Shown in pieces: positions 33,826 to 43,157 of a stretch of 64,000 nt of DNA; positions within the stretch are counted from its first letter, which is position 1; every line of letters starts with the position of its first letter. The stretch is from NCBI GenBank assembly GCA_949987705.1, contig OX465281.1, positions 142,896,876 to 142,960,875 of the forward strand. Direction: 5' to 3'. The notes beneath the pieces were generated by a model. That model was not told the DNA's origin and ran no database searches. It was given only the letters and a program-made list of their open reading frames with translations. The position numbers and the translations under genes are program-made. The DNA comes from Thereva unica (taxonomy: Eukaryota; Arthropoda; Insecta; Diptera; Therevidae).

Positions 33826-35243
33826 AACTTCCCAGTATAGGAAGTTATTGTATTCGGTCCGAAAATCGAAATCGAAAATTTCAACGTAATTTCATCTTTC
33901 AAAGTCCCAGGAGCAATTTAAGCAAAAAATTGGGAGGAAGTATGTATGTGTGTGTGTGTATGTGCGTACGGATGTGGTCATTTTTTCCTGCACGATATCG
34001 CGCGAACCAAAACTGATATCGACTTCGTTGAGGTGTCGTTCGAAGCGTATTAACCGAAATATGATCTGAAAAGATTTTCATGAAATTCGGTCCAGCCGTT
34101 TTTTTGTTTAAGCAACGTAAGTGATTTTTGTACCTACACAATATCGCCCGAACCACGAAAGATATTGACTTACTTGAGGTGCCGTTCGAAGCGTATTAGC
34201 GACAATATAATCTGAAAAGATTTTTATAATATTCGGTCCAGCGGTTTTTTGATTTAAATGACATAAGTGATTTTTGTACCTGCACGATATCGCACGAACT
34301 ATAAAAGATATCGACTTAGTTGAGGTGCCGTTCGAAGAGTATTAACCAAAATATGATCTGAAAAGATTTTCATAAAATTCGGTCGAGCCGTTTTTTTGTT
34401 TAAGCGGCGTAAGTGATTTTTGTACCTGCACGATATCGCCCGAACCACGAAAGATTTTGACTTACTTGAGGTGCCGTTCGAAGCGTATTAGCGACAATAT
34501 AATCTAAAAATTTTTTTATAATATTCGGTCCAGCGGTTTTTTGGTTTAAATGACTTAAGTGATTTTTGTACATGCACGATACCGCGCGAACTAAAAACTA
34601 TATCGACTTCATTGAGGTGCCGAAAAACATTAATTCATCAATTTTATATACATTTTCGTCATCCTAATCTTGTAAGTGCGCACATTTAGTTTGACATTTT
34701 AGCGAAAATATTGATAAACAATTGTGACAAATTCTCGGTATTATAGATAATACTCTATATCGTGGGTTTAGAAGCAGAAATCACTAAGTCAAAAACCATA
34801 GTTTTTAGTAAATCGATATTTAAGATGTTTGTGTCTCTGAAAATTTTGTAATGGCATATAATAGTAATCGGCTCAGTATACATTGTTTTTTAGATTTCTT
34901 AGTTTAGTTTACAAAAGAATTGAAATAATTGATGATTGATGAAATGATTTTGTAGTTTTGTGTCATTATGGACAAGGTAAATCCGAAACTAACCCCCTAA
35001 AAACCTTAACAATATTAGTTTGCGGGCTATAAGGTATTGCCAGTATAAAGTTGGCATTATAAGACTTACTTTAGTATAAAATACTAAAAACTTGAAAAAT
35101 TGTACTTAGTGAATTCTGCTTGTAAACTAACGATATTGCCTATTGTTCATTTATTATTAAAATATCCAATCATATATTCAACATCCATCATACTGGGAAG
35201 TTGATCGTGTGGACCGAAAGGGTCGAACCCACATCCCAACTAG
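33826..35243 (+). mobile_element. Helentron-like non-autonomous repeat, copy 2
   Basis: Same family as 4873-5918: begins AACTTCCCAGTAT (33826-33838), has the inverted copy at 35190-35202, the same hairpin and the CATCCCAACTAG terminus before T. The internal tandem units match copy 1 closely. About 390 bases at roughly 34755-35142, with GATTGATGAAATGATTTTG, are absent from copy 1, so either this copy gained an insert or copy 1 lost it. Confidence 0.62.
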
Positions 35244-35566
35244 TTATTAAGTTGAAATGACTTAATAAAAAGCGGGTTGAGCAGTGTAATTAACCAAATT
35301 TAGTTTGTTACAAGCACGCTACAGTGAGGTTTTTCTGCAGTTGTAAGAATTTGGACAAAATCTGTCTAAAATCTCTATGGTCGACATATTTTTAGTAGTT
35401 CTACTTTTTTCCTACACAATGCAGTTTTATTTGAAAAAAGTCAAATGCGATTTTCTATAGAATTTTATATTTCCTATAAGAATTTTCGGTGCAATATGAC
35501 ACTACGAACTTAAAAAATTGTGTTTAGCTATATTTTTCAGATTTCCATGCTTATATTTAAAATTGG
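35244..35566. other. Non-coding interior of the inverted-repeat element
   Basis: No coding or repeat ends are seen between the Helentron-like copy and the palindrome. Confidence 0.4.
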
Positions 35567-36688
35567 AAAGGACACCGCACAAATTATATGAGAAAAGGGT
35601 CCCGGCGGATTTGGCTGAAATTGAAGTATGTTAGTCAGTGGGGGTAGACGAACAAAAAATTCTAAGGGGGAGGGGGGGTAAATCGTAACGGTTAGCCGCT
35701 AGGGCGTTTTGAAATTTTTTGATAGATGTTTTTATATCACCCTGTATTTTTGTAACCCTGTAAAATATCATCGTGAATAAGGTGGCAATTTACGCAGAAT
35801 ACTCCCACCTATCTAAAACTGTAAAAGTCGAGGTTCTAACCCACCAACTTTTAGAGTTATGGGTCGTCAAAATCAAAGTTTTGTTTTTTTTCACTAAAAT
35901 TTCAAGTTCAACCACCTTTTTCTCCAAAGAATACGTAGTTAATTAATTTTTTTTTTACAAAATTGGAAAGCTTGGACAATTTCCTATGAATAAGGTCAGG
36001 GCAACTTTTATGCTACGGCCTTTACTTTTGAAGTTATAAGCAATTTTAATGTGAAAATTGGCTTTATTTCGTACTTATTTGGTATTTTTCGACAAAGCTG
36101 CGGTGGAAAAGTACGAGAAGTAGTACAAGTACTTATTTGGTATTTTTCGACAAAGCTGCGGTGGAAAAGTACGAGAAAAGTACGAAATAAAGCCAATTTT
36201 CACATTAAAATTGCTTATAACTTCAAAAGTAAAGGCCGTAGCATAAAAGTTGCCCTGACCTTATTCATAGGAAATTGTCCAAGCTTTCCAATTTTGTAAA
36301 AAAAAAAATTAATTGACTACGTATTTTTTGGAGAAAAAGGTGGTTGAACTTGAAATTTTAGTGAAAAAAAACAAAACTTTGATTTTGACGACCCATAACT
36401 CTAAAAGTTGGTGGGTTAGAACCTCGACTTTTACAGTTTTAGATAGGTGGGAGTATTCTGCGTAAATTGCCACCTTATTCACGATGATATTTCACAGGGT
36501 TACAAAAATACAGGGTGATATAAAAACATCTATCAAAAAATTTCAAAACGCCCTAGCGGCTAACCGTTACGATTTACCCCCCCTCCCCCTTAGAATTTTT
36601 TGTTCGTCTACCCCCACTGACTAACATACTTCAATTTCAGCCAAATCCGCCGGGACCCTTTTCTCATATAATTTGTGCGGTGTCCTTT
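35567..36688. repeat. Near-perfect 1.12-kb palindrome (foldback)
   Basis: The left arm runs 35567-36076 and the right arm 36178-36688. They are inverted copies over about 510 bases with only a few differences, starting AAAGGACACCGC and ending GCGGTGTCCTTT. The spacer of about 100 bases holds two direct copies of a 45-bp phrase (ACTTATTTGGTATTTTTCGA followed by CAAAGCTGCGGTGG). No coding is present. It could be a foldback/MITE element with long arms or a palindromic amplification. Confidence 0.92.
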
Positions 36689-37312
36689 TATTAATTTCTC
36701 AATTATTTTAAAATTTTCATTTTTTGGGTAGCGCGTGAATTTTTTCCTGGTAAAACAGCCACATTCATCGACAAAATGGCATTCGCTCTAAAAGTTTGGT
36801 GTATAAATCATGCAATTTTTCAATTTCAAAGTATACATAAAAGTCTTGTCTTTTCTTTACCTTCCATTTATGACTCTGACTTTTAAAACGCACTTAAAAT
36901 GACATCATTAGTTAACTGGTAATCATATAAAGGAATACTTGCAAAAAACATTTCCAAAACATTCTAAAGACATATTTTATCCAAGATAACTTCTATATAA
37001 CAAAACGTTTTGCGCCGAAGATCTTAATTTTCTTAATTTGCAACTTCTGTCGTTATTGATACGTGCAAATATCATTGATATAACTTAACTGCGATTTATT
37101 TTTTGCTACAAATACATATTACAATTGTTGGATTAACTTAGTAATTAGATTTAAAACACAGCTACAACACATTTGTAGCCTCATTGCCACCAAAGTTGTT
37201 ACGAAATAAACGTTAAAAATCTGCTTTTTCAGTCGCAATGGAGCTACAGTTGCATTACATATATTATCTTGCGATTCTTTTACTTGTAGAATTAACTCCA
37301 TTGCTACAAGTT
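36689..37312. other. Non-coding interior of the inverted-repeat element
   Basis: AT-rich, no coding. It ends in the right inverted repeat of the element. Confidence 0.4.
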
Positions 37313-38097
37313 TGTGCTAGCTGGGTAGCTTCCTGTTTGTCATAAAAATAAAATTTTACCTAGTAGAAAACAACTTTTTAAATCCTGAAACTATCTCAAA
37401 GCTTAATAATAATTTGCAGATAAATCGATTTAGTTGTTTTCCATTCATTCGAGGTCCAGAAGAAACAAATACAGTAATGTTCATTCATTCATTAAACACA
37501 ACAACAAAGCTGTCAAAGTTTCCTGAAATTCAAAAGCACAACATCATCACAGCAAATTTAGCTAAGAGAGCTTAAAGAGCACAAAGGTTCGTCGGATCCG
37601 AGAAGAAGTATAAGATCCCGTCGTTCATGATAGACTCTTTAAGAACCGACTCAGCTCAGATACGCGAACCGATTCACTAACTCATTTTAAAGACGCGGAT
37701 CTTTGAGCTGACTCAGACCTGAGTTACCCATCTTTAGGTGCAATGTCTAGTAGTAAGCTTGACGCAATGTTACCCGTAAGAAGTATTTTGAGAGAAGTAA
37801 AATCTACTACCTTTTTGAAAAAAGAGGTAGCATATTTTTTGAAGTGAAAACTTCTTTAGCCGCGTTGGGCACTTTTTGATAGGGTAAATGTTATGGGTTC
37901 GCGTCACCGACATGCTCATGACTGGCGCACGCGCTCAATCGATTATAATCAAAAACTTTTTGATTTTGAAAAAAAAAAAAAATCTGACCGCCTACTATTA
38001 TTCAATTAAGTATCGAAAATGAAAATATATAACCAGTCATTTTGACTGATGTTTGAAGTGAAAACTACGGTATAGAGATAAGAAAATAGCAGCTAAT

Positions 38098-38880
38098 TTG
38101 CTTAGTTTACAGACAGATCATCCCTCAAAAACAATTTCAAAGCATGTTCCTGAACGACAGAATTTTCATACCTCACAAATTCCAGACCGTCATAAAGAAA
38201 TGTTCCATATATCCCACCTGTCTATCGTAAAAAAGTCAAATGTTCTGCTTTTGTCAGAAACTCGTATGAAAAACGAAGAACCACTTGATGTTCCGAATTT
38301 CAACTTTGTTGTAAGTTATAAAAGACCCGAAGTTCCAGCAGCAGGAGTAGCTATTTATCACAATACTCAAGATACGTCACACTTCATTACTTCATATATG
38401 GACATACATACTAAATTCACTAGAAGCATTGGTGTTATTGTTTCTGATATAGGCGAAATATGCGTTGCTCGTTGCAGTTCCGAGAATGGGCAATACATAT
38501 TAATGGTTGCCGTTTATATTTCGCCTGGAAAATCTATGAGACAGATACAACAATTTTTATTCGAAAATTTGATGATTTATACAAAAGAAGGTTCTGAAAT
38601 TCTCGAAAAAAGATTCGGCGAAAAATATGATAATGTACCGATGATTTTAAGTGGAGACTTCAATATTAACTTTGCAGATTATAAAAATCTACCATTAATT
38701 GAATTTTTAAATGCAACACTTAATTTAAATATGTCCAATGATCGGAAACTTAGTACTACCAAATATAAAACGACGATCGATGCGGTTTTTACGCGATACT
38801 TAGATAAATTTGAATCAAGCATTTTCATTTCTTACTTTAGTTACCATAACCCGATTGTATCTTTTTTACAAAAGTGCTAA
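38098..38880 (+). CDS. APE-like endonuclease domain of Helentron copy A
   Basis: In Helentrons this domain, related to LINE apurinic endonucleases, lies at the C-terminus of the Rep/helicase protein. Visible motifs are LLLSETRMK with the catalytic glutamate, VAVYISPGK, MILSGDFNINF with aspartate and asparagine, TTIDAVFTRYLD and YFSYHNPIVS with the histidine. These are in the order of the family. The frame is open for 260 codons, and the same frame is kept in copy B. The first 50 or so residues do not match a known domain and no helicase precedes them, so translation as a stand-alone protein is uncertain. Confidence 0.75.
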   Translation: MLSLQTDHPSKTISKHVPERQNFHTSQIPDRHKEMFHISHLSIVKKSNVLLLSETRMKNEEPLDVPNFNFVVSYKRPEVPAAGVAIYHNTQDTSHFITSYMDIHTKFTRSIGVIVSDIGEICVARCSSENGQYILMVAVYISPGKSMRQIQQFLFENLMIYTKEGSEILEKRFGEKYDNVPMILSGDFNINFADYKNLPLIEFLNATLNLNMSNDRKLSTTKYKTTIDAVFTRYLDKFESSIFISYFSYHNPIVSFLQKC

Positions 38881-38929
38881 TGAAATAGGATGGTCAAAAT
38901 TGCTACAATTATTACATAATTTAAAAAAA

Positions 38930-40252
38930 TTGGCAGTTCTAGGGACTGCCGATAGAAGTGAAAACTTAGAACTTAGATGTTGAAATTCGATTCTTTTGAA
39001 GTAATACAAAATTCTATATTTCTTGAAAGGACTAAATCTTTTTGATTAGGACATTAACCAACTTATTAAAATATATAGCACAAGTAACTGCGTCTTCATT
39101 ACTAAGTGTACTTTTTTCTATAAAATTTAATGCTGCTGCATCTTCAACCGATATCTCAGAATTATTTTTTAAATTATGTAATAATTGTAGCAATTTTGAC
39201 CATCCTATTTCATTAGCACTTTTGTAAAAAAGATACAATCGGGTTATGGTAACTAAAGTAAGAAATGAAAATGCTTGATTCAAATTTATCTAAGTATCGC
39301 GTAAAAACCGCATCGATCGTCGTTTTATATTTGGTAGTACTAAGTTTCCGATCATTGGACATATTTAAATTAAGTGTTGCATTTAAAAATTCAATTAATG
39401 GTAGATTTTTATAATCTGCAAAGTTAATATTGAAGTCTCCACTTAAAATCATCGGTACATTATCATATTTTTCGCCGAATCTTTTTTCGAGAATTTCAGA
39501 ACCTTCTTTTGTATAAATCATCAAATTTTCGAATAAAAATTGTTGTATCTGTCTCATAGATTTTCCAGGCGAAATATAAACGGCAACCATTAATATGTAT
39601 TGCCCATTCTCGGAACTGCAACGAGCAACGCATATTTCGCCTATATCAGAAACAATAACACCAATGCTTCTAGTGAATTTAGTATGTATGTCCATATATG
39701 AAGTAATGAAGTGTGACGTATCTTGAGTATTGTGATAAATAGCTACTCCTGCTGCTGGAACTTCGGGTCTTTTATAACTTACAACAAAGTTGAAATTCGG
39801 AACATCAAGTGGTTCTTCGTTTTTCATACGAGTTTCTGACAAAAGCAGAACATTTGACTTTTTTACGATAGACAGGTGGGATATATGGAACATTTCTTTA
39901 TGACGGTCTGGAATTTGTGAGGTATGAAAATTCTGTCGTTCAGGAACATGCTTTGAAATTGTTTTTGAGGGATGATCTGTCTGTAAACTAAGCAAATTAG
40001 CTGCTATTTTCTTATCTCTATACCGTAGTTTTCACTTCAAACATCAGTCAAAATGACTGGTTATATATTTTCATTTTCGATACTTAATTGAATAATAGTA
40101 GGCGGTCAGATTTATTTTTTTTTTCAAAATCAAAAAGTTTTTGATTATAATCGATTGAGCGCGTGCGCCAGTCATGAGCATGTCGGTGACGCGAACCCAT
40201 AACATTTCCCCTATCAAAAAGTGCCCAACGCGGCTAAAGAAGTTTTCACTTC
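38930..40252 (-). mobile_element. Endonuclease-only Helentron, copy B, inserted in copy A
   Basis: Complete on the minus strand: 5' GAAGTGAAAACTTC at 40252, 3' hairpin GGCAGTCCCTAGAACTGCC near 38931-38949, length 1323. It sits in a run of A in copy A (junctions AATTTAAAAAA and AAAAATAATTCTGAG), with no target duplication beyond the homopolymer. Removing it gives back the continuous sequence of copy A, which matches the same place in copy B. Confidence 0.8.
39213..39995 (-). CDS. APE-like endonuclease domain of Helentron copy B
   Basis: The translated product is identical to that of copy A over all 260 residues, with the same catalytic motifs (SETR, GDFN, IDAVF, SYHNP). Identity in both copies points to recent transposition. 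Because A and B are in opposite orientation, transcripts through both would fold into a long hairpin. No promoter or helicase is seen. Confidence 0.75.
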   Translation of the reverse strand: MLSLQTDHPSKTISKHVPERQNFHTSQIPDRHKEMFHISHLSIVKKSNVLLLSETRMKNEEPLDVPNFNFVVSYKRPEVPAAGVAIYHNTQDTSHFITSYMDIHTKFTRSIGVIVSDIGEICVARCSSENGQYILMVAVYISPGKSMRQIQQFLFENLMIYTKEGSEILEKRFGEKYDNVPMILSGDFNINFADYKNLPLIEFLNATLNLNMSNDRKLSTTKYKTTIDAVFTRYLDKFESSIFISYFSYHNPIVSFLQKC

Positions 40253-40539
40253 AAAAATAATTCTGAGATATCGGTTGAAGATGCAGCAGCATTAAATTTT
40301 ATAGAAAAAAGTACACTTAGTAATGAAGACGCAGTTACTTGTGCTATATATTTTAATAAGTTGGTTAATGTCCTAATCAAAAAGATTTAGTCCTTTCAAG
40401 AAATATAGAATTTTGTATTACTTCAAAAGAATCGAATTTCAACATCTAAGTTCTAAGTTTTCACTTCTATCGGCAGTCCCTAGAACTGCCAATTTTTTTT
40501 ATTTTAAATCAATTTTAAAATTTATTCATACATTCACTT

Positions 40540-41640
40540 TCTAGATTCAGGCCAAAAACACTCAAGAATTGGCCTTGGGATTTGTTGATCTTCATGGTGA
40601 GTGCAAACGAATCGGAAATTGAATTGCAAAAATTCGGCGGATACGAAATCAATCCGTTCGATTCGTCGACATTCATTGCGCTACTTTAATTCCTGATGGG
40701 ACATAGGGCGGAAACAGTTGCCCTCCAGCAACTCTGTTTTGCGCGACAGCTCTTAGCTCCGACCAGGATCTCCAAGTTTGATTCGTCGACAAGAGCACGG
40801 CAATTACTATTACTCAGCAATTGCTTAGAGAAATCTTCGTATGTTTGCCATCAGCTGGATTGGAGGCAAGCAAATTGAATAACAAATTGCCGCACATGAG
40901 GTAACACATGTCTTCGATCAAAAGCAAAGCCTGGTTATGTATTTCGTCATTCACCTCGAGATCGGGACTCCCTGAGCTGAAACGAATTCGGTGTAAAATG
41001 TTTTCGGACATGTCATCCTTGTACTTGTTCCACAATTCACATGGATTCGATGAGAAGCATGTCAAAATAATGTGCGTATCTGACATGGAGATGCAGAAAG
41101 AATTTCTTCAGCGATTATCATACCCCAATGAGAATCGTTTTCAAGCAAATTAAGCTGTTGCCGGACGAAATGCTAGGCACATCTCACAGTTCGAAGTACC
41201 TAATTGATATCGTCCCACGAACATTCACCAGCGACAACCGCAAGTGGAAGCATTCGTCATTTTTCGGATGAACTGTGTAAACGCGACCAAGTGCATCAGT
41301 AGAACGCTCATCCAGATGATCAGGAACCGCATCGCCTTGCTTTCGACGTTGAAATTTCTTCGATGAAGCGTTCCAAGTATAATAACGCGGTATCTCAGAG
41401 TACAACAAAGTTCGTGCAAACGGATCACTTTCGCGAAAAGAAAAAAAAAAACTGGTCAAAGTAGTCGCTGGAAGTGTTTCAGCACGTTGTGTAACATTCG
41501 ATGCGTTGAAAAGGCTCGTTTACCATTCTCCAGATGCACTTCCAAATGTACAAATGGGATGACGCTCATGGGGGCATGATAATTCTACACCAAATAGTCT
41601 CATTGGAACTCATATGCATATCATGATATCATCAAAATAG
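40540..41640 (-). pseudogene. Helentron PIF1-type helicase remnant
   Basis: Minus-strand frames, several times shifted, contain YMSSNETIW, HLEVHLENGKRAF, ARTLLYSEIPRYYTWN, FQRRKQGD, LGRVYTVHPKNDECFHLRL, then LVNVRG and MCGNLLFNLL. This string of motifs is the region between the Rep and the helicase of Helitron/Helentron proteins (HLENGQRVYF-like, LGRVYTV-like, LRLLLVNVRGP-like). Several stops separate the blocks. It may be the remains of an autonomous partner of the small copies, but its ends were not found. Confidence 0.65.
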
Positions 41641-42117
41641 CCGTTCCGTACAAAATGCATGAGAAATTGAATTTTCCTCATACATTTTTTTCGTGAACAG
41701 AAACAATCCAACAAATCAAAAATCATAAAAATCAGTCCAGCCCTTCTTGAGTTATAAATGGTGTAACTAACCCGAGTTTGTTTTAGATCAAGAGTATTCA
41801 TTTTATTGCCTTATTTACATCGAGTTGCCATAATGAGCGTCAAGCTATGTTTTCGCTGAAATAATAATGGGTAGCTAGTTCAGTTAATGTAAACAAAATT
41901 TGACTAGCTTCACAGTCGGCAAACCCTCAACAGTCACTGACCACAGATTTCACTACGCTCACGAACACGGATTTTATATGTACCTGAGGGACTTATTTGT
42001 AGTTCCTTATTCTAGGGCTGCGATCTACTTAGCAAAATATTAGAATTATCGAAAAAAAGGTAGTAGAATGATAACTTGATGTAGTAGTGAAGTAGACTAT
42101 CATTTTTAAAAAAAAAG
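41641..42117. other. Spacer between the helicase remnant and Helentron copy C
   Basis: AT-rich, without recognisable coding. The end near 42050-42112 contains the phrase GTAGTAGTGAAGTAGAC. Confidence 0.35.
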
Positions 42118-42414
42118 TTGGCAGTTATAGGGACTGCCGATAGAAGTGAAAACTTAGAACTTAGATGTTGAAATTCGATTCTTTTGAAGTAATACAAAAT
42201 TCTATATTTCTTGAAAGGACTAAATCTTTTTGATTGCAGTATTTTCATTAGGACATTAACCAACTTATTAAAATATGTAGCACAAGTAACTGCGTCTTCA
42301 TTAATAAGTGTACTTTTTTCTATAAAATTTAATGCTGCTGCATCTTCAACCGATATCTCAGAATTATTTTTTAAATTATGTAATAATTGTAGCAATTTTG
42401 ACCATCCTATTTCA

Positions 42415-42880
42415 TTAGCACTTTTGTAAAAAAGATACAATCGGGTTATGGTAACTAAAGTAAGAAATGAAAATGTTTGATTCGAATTTATCTAAGTATC
42501 GCGTAAAAACCGCATCGATCGTCGTTTTATATTTGGTAGTACTAAGTTTCCGATCATTGGACATATTTAAATTAAGTGTTGCATTTAAAAATTCAATTAA
42601 TGGTAGATTTTTATCATCTGCAAAGTTAATATTGAAGTCTCCACTTAAAATCATCGGTACATTATCATATTTTTCGCCGAATCTTTTTTCGAGAATTTCA
42701 GAACCTTCTTTTGTATAAATCATCAAATTTTCGAATAAAAATTGTTGTATCTGTCTCATAGATTTTCCAGGCGAAATATAAACGGCAACCATTAATACGT
42801 ATTGCCCATTCTCGGAACTGCAACGAGCAACGCATATTTCGCCTATATCAGAAACATTAACACCAATGCATCTAGTGAAT
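42415..42880 (-). pseudogene. Endonuclease domain of Helentron copy C, truncated
   Basis: The C-terminal two thirds of the same endonuclease as in copies A and B, with MILSGDFNINFADD, TTIDAVFTRYLD and YFSYHNP intact. Small differences (ADD instead of ADY, SNIF instead of SSIF) show independent divergence. The upstream portion is cut by the LINE and a deletion. Confidence 0.75.
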
Positions 42881-43157
42881 TTAGTATGTATTATTATTAT
42901 TATTATTTATTTATTGATAGTCCTAGCCTAAGTATATAAGAACCTTACGCTAACAGCTATTAATAATTTTTGGCCCGCGGCTGGTGCGCCTTTTGGGCCA
43001 GAACCGGGGGTGTTAGTAATTGGGGGGTTGAATACTGTAGGGTTATTGTCTAGGGTTAGTAGGCTTGCGCTTAATTGTAGTTACTTCTAAATTAGTGGTA
43101 AAAGTATCTGGTTAGTATTTTATTATCTAGGGCTGGTGGGCTATGTTATTTAAAAGG

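Larger units (their letters stand above)
32034..37327. mobile_element. Inverted-repeat DNA element of unknown superfamily, nested third level
   Basis: Inverted ends TACCCAGCTAGCACA (32034-32048 and 37313-37327) are followed by weaker similarity (TTTGTAAC). If the leading TA is the duplicated target, the element is of TA-inserting type such as Tc1/mariner. It carries a two-part gene of unknown function on the minus strand and has itself received a Helentron-like repeat and a palindrome. Confidence 0.65.
31631..37736. mobile_element. Second hAT element nested in the first
   Basis: The ends are TAGAGATGGG and CCCATCTTTA in inverted arrangement, with further inverted similarity inside (GATCTTT, GAGCTGG/GCTGACTC). 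The flanking octamers are identical, GGTGCAAT at 31623-31630 and 37737-37744. No transposase coding of its own was recognised. Confidence 0.85.
37841..40492 (+). mobile_element. Endonuclease-only Helentron, copy A, split by copy B
   Basis: The 5' end is at a T run followed by GAAGTGAAAACTTC (37842-37855). The 3' end has the inverted phrase AAGTTTTCACTTC (40454-40466), then the hairpin GGCAGTCCCTAGAACTGCC and a T run. Parts 37841-38929 and 40258-40492 together give about 1.32 kb, equal to copy B. Subterminal inverted repeats plus a 3' hairpin and an APE-type endonuclease are Helentron features. The Rep and helicase are absent, so it depends on another element. Confidence 0.78.
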
